A program made the position numbers and the translations under genes. Positions 37,476 to 48,105 of a stretch of 64,000 bases of DNA are shown one piece after another (position 1 is the stretch's first letter; each line of letters opens with the position of its first letter). Under the pieces are notes generated by a model. The model was not told the origin of the DNA. It saw only the letters and a list, made by a program, of their open reading frames with translations, and searched no databases. This stretch comes from Candidatus Binatia bacterium (lineage in GTDB: Bacteria > Desulfobacterota > Binatia > UBA12015): the NCBI GenBank assembly GCA_029248525.1, contig JAQWJE010000052.1:1-64000 (forward strand), in the 5' to 3' direction.

Positions 37476-38443
37476 GGGCCGACCAGGCTCTCGAGTGCCG
37501 AGCGCATGCGTTCGGTGGCTGCATGTCCCTCCATGATGGCCTCGCGCGCATGGTCGAAATCGAGCAGCCGTATTCCTTCGAGGCGCGGTTCGATCAGGAT
37601 GTCAGCGGGGTCACCGGCCATGCGGCTTCGGGTAACGCGATCCTGCATGATGTTGATCGAGCCGGCGATTACATCGAAAAAACTCGGAGCCTTTTCCTTC
37701 TCCGACGATCGCGGAGAGAGGAAGAAACGAGCCGGGCCCTCGATTCGATCGCGCAGGGCGGGTGGGAGTCGTGCAAGCGTATCCTCGAGCGCGAGCGGAT
37801 CGTCGCCAAAGAAGGAAGCCGGTTGGGTCAGCTGGGTATTGCGGTTGGCGAGGTCACCACTGAGGTTGACGCCAATGACCTGATCCGCGCCGAGTGCTCG
37901 ACATACCGAAATAGGGACCGGGTTGACGAGACCGCCATCAACCAACCAGGCGCCATCATAGGAGAAAGGGGAGAACAGGCCGGGCACCGAGATGGATGCC
38001 CGCACGGCGTCGTGCAGCGATCCATCCTGCAGCCAGATCTCGCGCCCTGTTTCGAAGTCGGTTGCCACTGCGGTAAAGGCCTTGGGAAGTTCTTCTATTT
38101 CTACGTCCCTGGCAATTCGACGAAACGCATCGAAGAGGCGCGAACCCGAGATCACACCACCCCGGGCTGGTGCAATGTCCATCATGCGAACCACGTCGAG
38201 TTTGCCAATCGATCGTGCCCACGTTTCCAATGCATCCAATTGTCCGGAAACGTAGGAGCCGCCGACGAGCGCGCCGGCCGAGGTGCCCACCACGATATCG
38301 GGAGAAATGCCCATCTCGTGCAGGGCCCGCAGGACTCCTATATGAGCCCATCCGCGAGCGGAGCCGCTGCCCAGAGCGATGCCCAGACGCATTCTCTTGC
38401 GATGTTTCGATCGAGAGCCTGAAAGTTTATCGTTTGCAGCCAT
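37460..38443 (-). CDS. patatin-like phospholipase (RssA-type)
   Basis: 327 residues. A serine lipid hydrolase with a Ser-Asp dyad. The Gly-rich oxyanion stretch is LGSGSARGWAHIGVLRAL (24-41), the nucleophile elbow GTSAG (Ser55) and the catalytic Asp in DGGLVNPVP. It matches E. coli RssA/YchK in layout. The N-terminus is basic with no signal peptide, so cytosolic or peripheral at the inner membrane. The substrate is not known for this group. Confidence 0.9.
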   Translation of the reverse strand: MAANDKLSGSRSKHRKRMRLGIALGSGSARGWAHIGVLRALHEMGISPDIVVGTSAGALVGGSYVSGQLDALETWARSIGKLDVVRMMDIAPARGGVISGSRLFDAFRRIARDVEIEELPKAFTAVATDFETGREIWLQDGSLHDAVRASISVPGLFSPFSYDGAWLVDGGLVNPVPISVCRALGADQVIGVNLSGDLANRNTQLTQPASFFGDDPLALEDTLARLPPALRDRIEGPARFFLSPRSSEKEKAPSFFDVIAGSINIMQDRVTRSRMAGDPADILIEPRLEGIRLLDFDHAREAIMEGHAATERMRSALESLVGPQDAG

Positions 38444-38520
38444 AGGCGCGCGTCCCCAGAATGCCTTCAGGGCGGGGGGCGATGCAACGAAGTTCGTCGA
38501 TTTATGATACTTCTGTAACC

Positions 38521-39339
38521 ATGGAGCCGCTGGATATCCTGCTGGGCCTTGCCGGCTTTGGTGCTTTTTTTGCTGTGCTCGAGCGACTGCAGCCAGCGGT
38601 CGCGGGCCAGCGCGGTTTTCGGAAAGGCTTTCGAACCGATGCGATCTACTGGTTTTTCACGCCTCTGGTGACCAAGCCGCTGACCTCTGTCGTGATCGGA
38701 TGCTGCGTTGTGGTTGCCGCTCTGGCTGCGGGAGTGCACCCCTCTGCCGAGCATCTCGAGGCCTTCCTGAACTCCCGCGGGTTCGTCGATACTCTACCCG
38801 TATGGCTTCAGGTTCTTTCCTTTTTCCTGCTGGCCGATCTTCTCGGTTATCTCGCGCACCGGCTGCTGCATGCGCCAGGACTCTGGCCGATCCATGCGGT
38901 CCATCATTCCTCAGAGGATGTGGACTGGTTATCAGCCGTGCGCGTGCACCCGCTGAACGATCTTTTTGCCCGTCTTTTGCAGGCTGTTCCTCTGGTGCTG
39001 TTCGGGTTCAGCCCGCTCTTGCTCGCGGCATGGGTGCCACTGCTGGTCTTCTACTCGCTGCTCCAGCATGCCAACGTTCCGTGGACTTTCGGCCCGCTGC
39101 GTTACGTTCTGGTGAGTCCGGCTTTCCATCGTTGGCATCATGCGGTGGCGGATGGGGAGGCCTGTAACTTCGCCTCGATCTTCCCGCTCTGGGATCTTCT
39201 TTTTGGCACTTTCTATCTGCCGGAAGGCAAGGGCCCACCAGCCTACGGGACGCCCGAGGAGGCCGTGCCGGAGGGACTGCTGGGCCAGATGGTCTTTCCC
39301 TTCCGTCGCTGGCGCCGCGGAAGGGAAGAACGGTTGTGA
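38521..39339 (+). CDS. sterol desaturase/fatty acid hydroxylase family protein
   Basis: About 272 residues with 4 or more membrane helices. The eight-His diiron motif is present: HRLLH (113-117), HAVHH (125-129) and FHRWHH further on, with the conserved RVHP between. Members use O2 and a diiron centre to hydroxylate or desaturate lipids (sterols, fatty acids, carotenoids, alkylglycerol ethers). The substrate cannot be assigned. The start is uncertain: the ATG at 38521 lacks a ribosome site, and in-frame ATGs lie at 38482 (after a G-rich stretch) and 38461. Convergent with the next lipoprotein gene. Confidence 0.85.
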   Translation: MEPLDILLGLAGFGAFFAVLERLQPAVAGQRGFRKGFRTDAIYWFFTPLVTKPLTSVVIGCCVVVAALAAGVHPSAEHLEAFLNSRGFVDTLPVWLQVLSFFLLADLLGYLAHRLLHAPGLWPIHAVHHSSEDVDWLSAVRVHPLNDLFARLLQAVPLVLFGFSPLLLAAWVPLLVFYSLLQHANVPWTFGPLRYVLVSPAFHRWHHAVADGEACNFASIFPLWDLLFGTFYLPEGKGPPAYGTPEEAVPEGLLGQMVFPFRRWRRGREERL

Positions 39340-39346
39340 AGCTGGC

Positions 39347-39856
39347 TCAGAACTGAGCCTGAATCTTGTCCCCGTTCTTCAGCTGGCATTCGCCGACGCC
39401 GCCACCGGGCATGCCTTCTTCCGGGTTCGCGAGTTGGAACCGGCAGCGCATGACGGCACCTTGATTGCCGAAGAGGGTGGAGATGACTTTGCCGCTGTAA
39501 TTTTGCAGGAAGGTCGAGTAGCCGCCGCCACCCATCCACGGACCGCCATAGGGACCCCAATCTGACCAATAAGGTCCCCAACCGCCCCAGCCACCGAAGC
39601 CGGTGCCGAGAGTGTCCGCGGTGCTTGTGGATGTGATTTGCAGGTAGCGGCCGGTAAACAACTCGCCACTTGGAAGGGATACCGCCAGCTTGCCGGAGTT
39701 GTCGAAGGTATCTTCCTGCCACTCCATGGAAACGGGTTCGGTGCCGGTGCTGCCCGGGACTTCGAGGCGCCCCTTGATCGCGCCTTTCTGGGTGCACGCG
39801 ACCAGGGTCAGGACGGCGATGGCGGCAAAAAGTGTGTGGCTCCATGTGCGGTACAT
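39347..39856 (-). CDS. lipoprotein of unknown function
   Basis: About 169 residues. Lipoprotein signal MYRTWSHTLFAAIAVLTLVAC with a good lipobox (LVAC). The middle has a Gly/Trp/Tyr-rich stretch (GFGGWGGWGPYWSDWGPYGG) and the C-terminus has two Cys (VMRCRFQL, GECQLKNG), a pattern seen in short beta-barrel-like lipoproteins. AGAGGAG precedes the ATG at 39856; an upstream in-frame ATG at 39922 is rejected. Divergent from the chagasin-like lipoprotein. Function not recognised. Confidence 0.75.
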   Translation of the reverse strand: MYRTWSHTLFAAIAVLTLVACTQKGAIKGRLEVPGSTGTEPVSMEWQEDTFDNSGKLAVSLPSGELFTGRYLQITSTSTADTLGTGFGGWGGWGPYWSDWGPYGGPWMGGGGYSTFLQNYSGKVISTLFGNQGAVMRCRFQLANPEEGMPGGGVGECQLKNGDKIQAQF

Positions 39857-39910
39857 TTCGACTCCTCTTGTTGTGTGGTTCCCTGCCGTAGTATGGCGTG
39901 GGTCAGGGAC

Positions 39911-40342
39911 ATGCAAATTCATCGGAAGATTTTGGTAGCCTGCTTGTTTTTGAGCGGATTTCTCGTGGGATGTGCGGGGGTGGTTTCCGGCCCCGCCGGT
40001 GGGTCGTCGTCGAACTCTGCGGCGGGGAAAGCCGATGCGCTCTCATGTGCCGTCGGGAAGGAAGTCCGGGTCGCGCTTCCGGCAAATCCGTCGACTGGAT
40101 TTTCGTGGGGTTTGGCATCCAAGCCGGACCCCTCCATCCTCAAATCCGAGGGGGCGGATCTCGTTCCGGCGCCCTCCGCGACACCCGGGGCTGTTGGCAC
40201 CGGCGGAGACGCGGTCTGGACGTTTCGCTGTCTGTCGCCGGGGACCACGACCTTCAGGCTCGTGTATCGCCGCGTCTGGGAAGTCGGTGTCCCCCCCGCG
40301 CAGAGCAAGCTCTACGAGGTCCGGGTCGAGCCATCCTTCTGA
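39911..40342 (+). CDS. chagasin-like (I42) protease inhibitor lipoprotein
   Basis: About 143 residues. Lipoprotein signal with lipobox LVGC. The mature domain carries the three loops by which chagasin-type proteins block papain-like cysteine proteases: NPSTGFSW (the NPTTGF loop), GTGGDAVWTF (the GxGG loop) and YRRVWE (the RPW loop, with Val for Pro). It would be anchored in the envelope, guarding against host, prey or self proteases. The ATG at 39911 follows an AGGG stretch; the longer frame from 39638 overlaps the divergent lipoprotein gene and is a shadow. Convergent with the MATE gene. Confidence 0.75.
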   Translation: MQIHRKILVACLFLSGFLVGCAGVVSGPAGGSSSNSAAGKADALSCAVGKEVRVALPANPSTGFSWGLASKPDPSILKSEGADLVPAPSATPGAVGTGGDAVWTFRCLSPGTTTFRLVYRRVWEVGVPPAQSKLYEVRVEPSF

Positions 40343-40360
40343 AGAGTTGTTTCCCGAGGC

Positions 40361-41761
40361 TTAGATGCGGATTCGGGCCCAGCGTCCGGAGCGAAAGCGC
40401 CAGGTCTTCAAGGCGGCACGGACGAAGTAGTCGCCGATCAGCGTCGCCCAGAGCCAGGGAAGGCTGAGGTCGAAGACGAAAACGACCAGCGCCGACAAGC
40501 CGAGCCGTACGACGTAGAACGCGACCACCACCGTCCACAGAGGGAAACGGGTGTCCCCCGCACCGCGCAAGGCTCCACCGAGGGTGAAATCGATCGCCAT
40601 GAAGGGCTGCGAAATCCCCAACATATAGATAAACCAGACGGTGTTATTGATGACTTCCGGGTCGTCGACAAAGAGGCTGGCGATGCGTTCGGCAGAGACT
40701 GCAATGAGGATGCCCCCGGCGGTCATCAGCAAAACGGAAAGTCCGGTGGCAATCCAACCGGCGTTGGCCGATTCCTCCGGGCGTTTGGCGCCGAGGTTCT
40801 GACCGACCAGCGCGCTGGCGGCCGCACCGAAGCCAAAACCTGGCAGGAACGACAGCGACAGGATGCGGACTCCGATGAAATAGGCGGCGACGGCGGCTGT
40901 GCCGTAGCGCACGGCGAAGATCAGATAGACGAGGAACCCCACCTGCATCAAGGCTTGCTCCAGAGCCGCAGGATAGCCGATCCACAGGACTCGTTTGATG
41001 GTGGCTGTATGCAGTCGGAGATCACGCAAGCGCACGGAAACACGAAGACGGCCTGCCAGGGCCAAGGCGCTGGCGAGGCTGCCACCGACCGCGAAGGCAA
41101 TGATGGTGGCGATGGCGGAGCCTTCCACACCCAGTGCCGGCGCATTCAGATTGCCGAAGATCAGAACCCAGTTCAGAAAGACGTTCAGGATGTTGATGAC
41201 AATGCCGATCCATAGCGGGGTCCGGGTGTCGCCGGCCGCGCGTTGCGCCGCTCCGATGACAAAGACGGTCGCCGCAAAAGGAATCGACAGCATCACGATG
41301 CGGGTGTAGGAGGCGCCAAGGGTGGCCACACCCGGCTCTACGCCGAAGAGAGCGATGAGTGGGCCGGCGAAGAAAATGATGGGCGCGATAATCCCCAGTG
41401 CACCCAGAAGCCCGACCAGAATCGACTGCCCATGGACCAGTTCAGCTTCGTCGGGTTCGCCCGCCCCGATATGTCTGGCGACCAGTGCCATTGTGCCCGT
41501 GCCAACGGCCGTCATCGTGACCATCGCTGCGCTGACGATCTGACCACCTGTTCCTACCGCTGCCACGGCGGTCGCGCCAAGTTGGGCTACCATCAGCATA
41601 TCGGCCAGACCCACCAGAGACTCCGAGAGCATCGCGATCGTGACCGGCCAGGCCAGAGCCCAAACAGAGCGCAGTCCGGTCGGTAGCGCTCCGGGCGCTC
41701 CATCCGCAGGCGAGCCTGAAGGACTCGCGCGGTCAGGGAGGGAAGATTCCGGCACAATCAT
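40361..41761 (-). CDS. MATE-family efflux transporter
   Basis: About 466 residues with 12 membrane helices in two homologous halves (first: LAWPVTIAMLSESLVGLADMLMVAQLG; second: WIGYPAALEQALMQVGFLVYLIFAVRYG). It exports cationic drugs or metabolites with Na+ or H+. The N-terminal 35 residues are polar. The frame opens at 41791; the ATG at 41761 (MIVPESSLPD) is slightly preferred though neither has a strong ribosome site. The TTC38-like gene ends only 46 bases upstream on the same strand, so co-transcription is possible. Confidence 0.9.
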   Translation of the reverse strand: MIVPESSLPDRASPSGSPADGAPGALPTGLRSVWALAWPVTIAMLSESLVGLADMLMVAQLGATAVAAVGTGGQIVSAAMVTMTAVGTGTMALVARHIGAGEPDEAELVHGQSILVGLLGALGIIAPIIFFAGPLIALFGVEPGVATLGASYTRIVMLSIPFAATVFVIGAAQRAAGDTRTPLWIGIVINILNVFLNWVLIFGNLNAPALGVEGSAIATIIAFAVGGSLASALALAGRLRVSVRLRDLRLHTATIKRVLWIGYPAALEQALMQVGFLVYLIFAVRYGTAAVAAYFIGVRILSLSFLPGFGFGAAASALVGQNLGAKRPEESANAGWIATGLSVLLMTAGGILIAVSAERIASLFVDDPEVINNTVWFIYMLGISQPFMAIDFTLGGALRGAGDTRFPLWTVVVAFYVVRLGLSALVVFVFDLSLPWLWATLIGDYFVRAALKTWRFRSGRWARIRI

Positions 41762-41806
41762 GATGGAACGCCACAGGACCTCGAACCGCAACTCCGAGGC
41801 GCAAAT

Positions 41807-43087
41807 CTAGGTGAGATCGCGGGTGCCGGGGAAGAGTTTCAGGACCTTTTTTCGATCGGTGTCCCGCCCGAGCTTGCCCAGCGCATCGGCGAGAGCCTCT
41901 CTCCAAAGATCGTTCTGGGCGTCACTGCCGCCGATCCGGGGGATTTCCCGGGCCGCCGGGAGCAAGGCCTCGACCACGCCTTCGGGATCGTCGTGGCCGG
42001 CAGCGACACTAGCGGCAAAGGCGGGTAGGCCCGCCTCACGCCAGACACTTCTCCGGAGGTCAGTTCCCTGCCTGGCCTCTCTTTCGAGGGCGCTTTGCAA
42101 GGTCTCGAGTTCAGCCGTTCGTCCAGCCCGCGCCAGCGCATAGCCCCGATGGGCGGTGACGAAGGGGCTCTGGGCCTCGTCGGCGGTATCCATGCAAGCC
42201 TCGGCGAGGGTCTCCCAACGCCTGGCGGGTACTGTTTCTCCCTGAAGTTCCATTCGCCAGAGCAGGGAGATGGCATCGGCCTGTTCTCCCTTGGACGTCG
42301 GCATATGACCCCAGACGTGGCTTTCGTAAAGTTCCCGGCAGCCCTCAGGGTCTCCGGCCTGAAGGCGCAGAACGGCCAAGTGCCATGCATTATGACCGTG
42401 AATGCTGGGCCCGGGGTTGTTCCACGTCGGGAGGAAATCTTCCTGCTCCTGCAGGCCGCGACCGAGGTCTCCGGTGACCAGCGCCAGATGCGATAGCGCA
42501 TGGTGTGCCCACGGTGTGGCGAACCGTAGTTCGACGGCTTTCTCGCCGCACTGGCGGGCCTTGTCGTAGTTGCCGGAAAGCTCGTGTGCAAAGGCGTACA
42601 TCGCCTGCAGGTCGGGGTCCGTAGAATTCGCGCCGATCAGGCGCTCCATATGGCTGAGGAAGCGCGCTGCCTGAAAATGCTGTCCGGTGAGATAGTAGTT
42701 GAATTCACACGCCTTGGCCGCGACGGTATCCCGCGGATATTTCCTGGTGATTTCCTCCAGAAGATCGATGGTTCCTTCGGGATCATTGACCTGCCAGCGG
42801 CGACAGGCCTCCAGTAGTGATTTTTCTCGGGCGTTGGCGTCCGCGATGGAGCCCTCGGCCCCTTGGATCCATTTTTCGGCTTCGATATTCCCGGCCCGCG
42901 TTCCGGCGTATAGCCAAAAGATGGCCGCGTAGAGTTGCAGCAGGGGGCATTGCGGGGCGGCCTCGGCCGCGTCCAGAATGCCCTCATTCCCGCCAGCCAT
43001 CCGCATCAGGTGGTCGCGAAAACTGTGGACGGCCGCAATGGATGCGTCATCGGCGCCTGTGGTCGGAAGTCCGTGGCTGCACAGCAT
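41807..43087 (-). CDS. TTC38-like tetratricopeptide protein
   Basis: 426 residues, mainly TPR-like helical pairs with no signal peptide. It matches the TTC38 group: ATPWAHHALSHLALVTGDLGRG (family hallmark) and GHNAWHLAVLRLQAGDPEGCRELYESHVWG. These proteins are found in bacteria and animals; their molecular role is not known. It sits between metH and a MATE gene on one strand, with 65 bases to the metH stop upstream and short spacing downstream. Confidence 0.8.
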   Translation of the reverse strand: MLCSHGLPTTGADDASIAAVHSFRDHLMRMAGGNEGILDAAEAAPQCPLLQLYAAIFWLYAGTRAGNIEAEKWIQGAEGSIADANAREKSLLEACRRWQVNDPEGTIDLLEEITRKYPRDTVAAKACEFNYYLTGQHFQAARFLSHMERLIGANSTDPDLQAMYAFAHELSGNYDKARQCGEKAVELRFATPWAHHALSHLALVTGDLGRGLQEQEDFLPTWNNPGPSIHGHNAWHLAVLRLQAGDPEGCRELYESHVWGHMPTSKGEQADAISLLWRMELQGETVPARRWETLAEACMDTADEAQSPFVTAHRGYALARAGRTAELETLQSALEREARQGTDLRRSVWREAGLPAFAASVAAGHDDPEGVVEALLPAAREIPRIGGSDAQNDLWREALADALGKLGRDTDRKKVLKLFPGTRDLT

Positions 43088-43152
43088 CGACTCGATACTT
43101 TCGGATGCTCAGATCGAAGGCAATGCCTGTGGCATCGCCAAGGCTTGCGACA

Positions 43153-46100
43153 TCATTCGGTGTCGTAGGCCAGGTTCGGGCGCAGGGCGGATTCGATACG
43201 CCGTCGAGGGTCGCCCTTGCGACGCGCATAGTCTTCGATTTGGTCGATTTCGACGCGTCCAAGCTGGAAGTACTTTGCCTTGGGATGTCCGATGTAGATG
43301 CCGCTGACCGAAGCCGCCGGCGTCATTGCCCAGCTTTCCGTCAGAGCGAGGCCTGCCTGATCGGCCTGCAGCAGCTCGAATAATTTATCCTTCTCCGAGT
43401 GGTCCGGACACGCAGGGTATCCATAAGCGGGACGTATCCCGCGATACTTTTCTCCGACGAGATCCGCATGGCTCAGAACCGGACCAGTCTCATAGCCCCA
43501 TTCGCGGCGCACTTGCTGATGGAGGTATTCGGCGAAGGCTTCGGCCAGACGATCGGCGAGCGCCTTGGCCATAATCGACTGATAGTCATCGCCTTCTTCT
43601 TCGAAGGAGCGCGCGAGGGCTTCGGCACCCAGCCCGGCGGTGACGGCGAAGGCCCCCATATGGTCCTGCAGTCCGGTCTCGATCGGTGCGACAAAATCGG
43701 AGAGTGCGAGGTAATTCTTCTGATTTTCGACCTTGGTCTCCTGCTGCCGCAGCATCGGGAAGCGATAGATTTCGCGCCCGCGATCATCTTCATCAAAAAG
43801 AACCACATCATCGCCATCGGAGGCGGCTGGCCAGAAACCATAGACCCCGCTCGCACGAAGAAGCTTTTCATCGAGGATACGTTGCAGCAGGACTTGCGCA
43901 TTGTCGTAGAGGTCTCGCGCAGCCGCGCCCTTTTGGGGGTCCTCGAAAATGGCCGGGTATTTCCCGTTCAGTGCCCATGTCGAGAAGAAAAACGTCCAGT
44001 CGATATAATCGACGAGCGTTTCCAGAGGCAGGTCCTCGATGACTCGTCTGCCGAGAAAAGATGGTGTGCTGACGTCTTCCGCCCTCCACTCGATGTCGGC
44101 CTTGCGCAGGCGTGCCTGGTCAATCGAGACCAGCGGTGTCTTCCGCCGTTGCTCGTACATCTCTCGCAATTGCGCCTGTGTTTCGCGGTTCTTCAGCTCG
44201 TAGGCTTCGCGCCGGTCCTTGTTGAGCAAGCTGCTGATCACGCCTACGGTTCGCGATGCGTCGAGAACGTGCACGGTCGGTTGTTTGTAGCCCGGCGCTA
44301 CCTTGACGGCGGTATGAGCACGACTGGTTGTGGCCCCGCCGATGAGCAGCGGTTGGCTGAAGTTGCGTCGCTCCATTTCGGCAGCCACATGGACCATCTC
44401 ATCAAGCGATGGTGTGATCAGGCCGGAGAGTCCAACGATGTCAGCCCCGATCTCGTTTGCCCTGTCGAGGATTGTCTCGGCAGGCACCATCACGCCCATA
44501 TCCTCGATCTGGTAGCCATTGCAGGCGAGCACGACTCCTACGATATTCTTTCCGATATCATGGACATCGCCTTTGACAGTGGCCAGCAGGACCTTGCCCT
44601 GGCTGGTGGCTTCACCGCTATCTTTTTCCGCGTCCATGAAGGGCTCGAGGTAGGCAACCGCCCTTTTCATCACACGCGCGCTTTTCACCACCTGCGGCAG
44701 GAACATCTGCCCGGACCCGAAGAGGTCGCCGACGATCTTCATGCCATCCATCAGCGGGCCTTCGATAACCAGCAGCGGGCGCTCGAGTTTTGCGCGGGCT
44801 TCTTCGGTATCCTCCTCGATAAAGTCGACGAGGCCTTTCACGAGGGCATGGGAGAGTCGTTCCTCGACCGGTGCTTCCCGCCACGTCAGGTCTTCGACTC
44901 GTTCGGTTCCCTTGCCATGGACCGTCTCGGCCAGCTTGACGAGGCGCTCGGTGGCATCCGGTCTACGGTTGAGGATGGCATCCTCGACGTGTTCGAGGAG
45001 CTCGGCCGGGATATCCTTGTAGACAGCCAGTTGGCCCGCATTGACGATGCCCATATCCATTCCGGCCCGCATGGCGTGGAAAAGAAAGGCAGAATGCATC
45101 GCCTCTCGGATGGTGTCGTTACCGCGGAAGGAAAAAGAGAGGTTGCTCACGCCGCCGGAGATATGAACGCCGGGGCAGCGGCGCTTGATCTGCCGAGTTG
45201 CCTCAATAAAGGCGACGGCGTAGTCGTCGTGCTCCTCGATGCCTGTGGCGATCGCGAGAATGTTCGGATCGAAGATGATGTCCTCGGGTTGGAAGCCGAC
45301 GTGCTCGGTGAGAATTTTGTAGGCACGTTCGCAGATCGAGACCTTATGATCGGCATCGACCGCCTGTCCATTTTCGTCAAACGCCATGACGACGACGGCA
45401 GCACCATAACTGCGGACCTTTTTGGCGCTCGCAATGAAGGCCTCTTCGCCTTCTTTGAGCGAGATGGAATTGACGATGGATTTACCCTGAACACATTTCA
45501 GTCCCGCTTCGATCACTTCCCATTTCGAGCTGTCGATCATGATCGGGACGCGCGCGATCTCGGGTTCCGTGGCGACCAGATTGAGGAAATTGGTCATGGC
45601 TTCGGCGGAATCCAGAAGGTCCGCGTCCATATTGACGTCAATAATATTGGCCCCGCCGCGGACCTGATCGGCGGCGACTTCGAGAGCGGTTTCGAAATCG
45701 TTGGTGTTGATCAGCCTCTTGAAGCGCAACGAGCCCGTGACGTTGGTTCGCTCTCCGACCATCATGAATCCGGTTTCGGGTCGGATATCGAGTGCTTCCA
45801 AACCACTCAGGTGTGTAAGCCCGTCGCTCTTGGTCAGGCGGTGCGGCGCGAGTCCCTCCAGCGATTCGGCGATGGCCTTGATATGGGAGGGCTGCGTGCC
45901 GCAGCACCCTCCGGCAATATTCAACCACCCAGCTTCGCCGAAGCTTCGCACGGTTGAAGCCATCTTTTCGGGAGTTTCGTCGTATTCTCCCATGGCGTTG
46001 GGCAATCCTGCATTGGGATATACGCAGATATAGGTGGAGGATGTCGCCGCAATGGCCTCGACATAGGGCCGCATGAGATCGGCGCCAAGCGCGCAGTTCA

Positions 46101-46833
46101 GGCCGACCGTCAGCGGGTTGGCGTGAGCTACGGAGTGCCAGAAGGCCTCGATGGTCTGACCCGAGAGGGTGCGACCACTTTGGTCGGTGATCGTCGCCGA
46201 GAGCATCAAGGGGACTCGGGCACCCCGTTTTTCAAAGACGTCTTCGATTGCGCAGATCGCGGCTTTGATATTCAGCGTGTCGAAACTGGTTTCGGCCATC
46301 AGGATATCGACGCCGCCGTCGAGCAAGGCCTCTGCTTGGTCGATGTAGGCGTCGCGGAGCTGGTCGAATGTCACATCACGTTTGATGGCATTCTCGACAT
46401 CCGGAGAAATCGACAGCGTCCGGTTGGTCGGGCCCATCGCGCCTACGACAAATCTCGGTCGTTCAGCCGTGGTGAATTCGTCGGCGACACGACGCGCGAC
46501 ACGAGCCGAAGCGACATTGATGTCCCGCACGGATGCCTCCAGGCCGTAGTCAGCCTGAGCGATCCAGGTGCCGCTGAACGAGTTGGTTCCGATCAGGTCG
46601 GCGCCGGCTTCGAGAAACTCCCGGTGGATCTTTTCGATGATATCCGGGCGAGTAATACAGAGCAGGTCATTATTGCCCTTGAGGTCATGGGAGTGGTCCC
46701 GGAACTCTTCGCCCCGAAAATCTTCTTCGGTGAGCGGGTAGGTCTGGATCATCGAGCCCATCGCACCGTCGTAGATGAGGATGCGCTCGTCGAGAATTTC
46801 CCTCAGAATTGTTTCAGTATCTCGCTCGGCCAC
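43153..46833 (-). CDS. metH: cobalamin-dependent methionine synthase
   Basis: 1226 residues, matching the four-module enzyme (E. coli 1227). The homocysteine-binding module (about 1-330) has the zinc Cys in LNCALGA and GGCCGTQ. The methyltetrahydrofolate module (about 350-620) starts near [13 protein letters not shown]. The B12 module (about 640-880) includes [15 protein letters not shown], whose His is the lower cobalt ligand, and the [11 protein letters not shown] loop. The reactivation module (about 900-1226) has [16 protein letters not shown], which binds S-adenosylmethionine. It remethylates homocysteine to methionine. Start is GTG at 46833, with GGAGGAAGGG about 10 bases upstream. No B12 riboswitch fits in the 99-base leader. 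Confidence 0.97.
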   Translation of the reverse strand: MAERDTETILREILDERILIYDGAMGSMIQTYPLTEEDFRGEEFRDHSHDLKGNNDLLCITRPDIIEKIHREFLEAGADLIGTNSFSGTWIAQADYGLEASVRDINVASARVARRVADEFTTAERPRFVVGAMGPTNRTLSISPDVENAIKRDVTFDQLRDAYIDQAEALLDGGVDILMAETSFDTLNIKAAICAIEDVFEKRGARVPLMLSATITDQSGRTLSGQTIEAFWHSVAHANPLTVGLNCALGADLMRPYVEAIAATSSTYICVYPNAGLPNAMGEYDETPEKMASTVRSFGEAGWLNIAGGCCGTQPSHIKAIAESLEGLAPHRLTKSDGLTHLSGLEALDIRPETGFMMVGERTNVTGSLRFKRLINTNDFETALEVAADQVRGGANIIDVNMDADLLDSAEAMTNFLNLVATEPEIARVPIMIDSSKWEVIEAGLKCVQGKSIVNSISLKEGEEAFIASAKKVRSYGAAVVVMAFDENGQAVDADHKVSICERAYKILTEHVGFQPEDIIFDPNILAIATGIEEHDDYAVAFIEATRQIKRRCPGVHISGGVSNLSFSFRGNDTIREAMHSAFLFHAMRAGMDMGIVNAGQLAVYKDIPAELLEHVEDAILNRRPDATERLVKLAETVHGKGTERVEDLTWREAPVEERLSHALVKGLVDFIEEDTEEARAKLERPLLVIEGPLMDGMKIVGDLFGSGQMFLPQVVKSARVMKRAVAYLEPFMDAEKDSGEATSQGKVLLATVKGDVHDIGKNIVGVVLACNGYQIEDMGVMVPAETILDRANEIGADIVGLSGLITPSLDEMVHVAAEMERRNFSQPLLIGGATTSRAHTAVKVAPGYKQPTVHVLDASRTVGVISSLLNKDRREAYELKNRETQAQLREMYEQRRKTPLVSIDQARLRKADIEWRAEDVSTPSFLGRRVIEDLPLETLVDYIDWTFFFSTWALNGKYPAIFEDPQKGAAARDLYDNAQVLLQRILDEKLLRASGVYGFWPAASDGDDVVLFDEDDRGREIYRFPMLRQQETKVENQKNYLALSDFVAPIETGLQDHMGAFAVTAGLGAEALARSFEEEGDDYQSIMAKALADRLAEAFAEYLHQQVRREWGYETGPVLSHADLVGEKYRGIRPAYGYPACPDHSEKDKLFELLQADQAGLALTESWAMTPAASVSGIYIGHPKAKYFQLGRVEIDQIEDYARRKGDPRRRIESALRPNLAYDTE

Positions 46834-46932
46834 GGATGGAACCCTTCCTCCGGGTTATTTCCCGGGCTCTCCCAATATAGCGAATTCGAGCGCGACTTCC
46901 ATCGGTCGTATTTCTCCGTTCATGGGATGTTT

Positions 46933-48105
46933 TCAGGCGCCCAGAGAGGCATATACGGCGTCGATCAGAGATTCTGTCCGCGGCGATTGCCAGCGATCGC
47001 CCGGGCGGTTCATGAGGTATCCAAACGAGACGCCGCTGTCGGGATCGGCAAAGCCCAGCGAACCGCCGTAGCCGAAATGTCCGAAAGCCTGCGCGCTGGG
47101 GCCGATCGGGCGTTGCTTTTCCGGAAGTTGGAATCCGAGGCCGAATCGAGTGTTTCTCCCGAGAATACTGTCCATGCCCTCTGCCTGCGGCAGGCAGGCT
47201 TCGGCGAGAAGACTTTCGGGGAAGAGGCCGCCGCTGAGGGCTTCGGCATAGAGGCTCGCGACCCCGCGTGCGGTCCCGTGACCATTCGTGGACGGGATTT
47301 CGATCGAACGCCACCAACTGGAATTGACGACACCGATCCCGCTGAAAGCGGCCGGGTTACTGTAGGTTTTGCGGAGCATTTCCCGGTGTTCGGGTGGAGT
47401 GGTGGGTGGGACCAGGAAGCTCTCCATGATTTGGGGATCAATCGGTTGCGTGACGTCCCCGATGATATCGGCGCAGAGGCGATGCGCGAACATGGGCAGG
47501 CCCACGTGGAATTCTGCCTCGGCTGGCTGGCAGAGAACTTCTTGCAGGGCGCGTCGAAAAGAGGAAGCGCCGGCGGCCCGCCGTGCGATCTCCCCTGCAA
47601 GAAACCCGAAGGTGTTCACATGGTAGCCGTGCGCGTGACCGGGCTCCCACCAGGGCTCTTGCTGCGCCAGAGCTTCGGTCATCCCGGCCCAGTTGCCGAG
47701 ATCGCTGTTTTCCAGAGGGGCGCGAATCGCCGGCAGGCCCGCTTGGTGGGAAAGGACCTCGCGGAGGGTAATCGACGCCTTACCGGCCGTGCCGAACTCC
47801 GGCCAGACATCGGCGACCTTCTGATCCAGCGCGAGACGTTGCTGGCCCACCAGTGCGAGAACCAGCAAGGAGGTGATCCCCTTGCCCACGGAATAGGCGT
47901 TGACGATGGTGGAGCCGGCCCACGGCTTGCGGCGCGCGGCGTCGCGCCAGCCACCCCAGAGATCGACGACGGTTCGACGGCCGACACAGACCGCGACACT
48001 GGCACCGATTTCGTCGTGAGCATCGAAGTTGTGAGCAAAGGCCGCCCGGACCCGTTCGAAGGCCGGATCGCAAAACCCTTCCGTGGTTTGGGTGGTGGTA
48101 CCCAT
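46933..48105 (-). CDS. serine beta-lactamase-like hydrolase (EstB type)
   Basis: 390 residues. The penicillin-binding fold with SVGK (Ser72, Lys75) as the SxxK motif, YHVN with Tyr161 as the second motif, and HFGYGGS as the KTG-like box. Relatives are family VIII esterases (EstB) and lovastatin-esterase-like enzymes. There is no signal peptide, so a cytosolic esterase is more likely than a secreted lactamase. Substrate unknown. It ends 99 bases before metH on the same strand. Confidence 0.88.
   Translation of the reverse strand: MGTTTQTTEGFCDPAFERVRAAFAHNFDAHDEIGASVAVCVGRRTVVDLWGGWRDAARRKPWAGSTIVNAYSVGKGITSLLVLALVGQQRLALDQKVADVWPEFGTAGKASITLREVLSHQAGLPAIRAPLENSDLGNWAGMTEALAQQEPWWEPGHAHGYHVNTFGFLAGEIARRAAGASSFRRALQEVLCQPAEAEFHVGLPMFAHRLCADIIGDVTQPIDPQIMESFLVPPTTPPEHREMLRKTYSNPAAFSGIGVVNSSWWRSIEIPSTNGHGTARGVASLYAEALSGGLFPESLLAEACLPQAEGMDSILGRNTRFGLGFQLPEKQRPIGPSAQAFGHFGYGGSLGFADPDSGVSFGYLMNRPGDRWQSPRTESLIDAVYASLGA

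Noticed and set aside
36923-38422. 499-codon plus-strand frame
   Set aside because: It overlaps ctaA in another frame and the patatin gene on the other strand; no motif or ribosome site.
43399-45957. 852-codon plus-strand frame
   Set aside because: It lies entirely opposite metH; its composition (E, D, G, L rich) is the shadow of the metH codons.
46834-46932. B12 or SAM riboswitch upstream of metH
   Set aside because: The 99-base leader is too short for a cobalamin riboswitch and no SAM-type core was seen; only a ribosome site and a small CCGGG/CCCGG stem are present.
46933-48105. antibiotic-resistance beta-lactamase
   Set aside because: The fold and SxxK/YxN motifs are shared with family VIII esterases, and there is no signal peptide; resistance is not supported.
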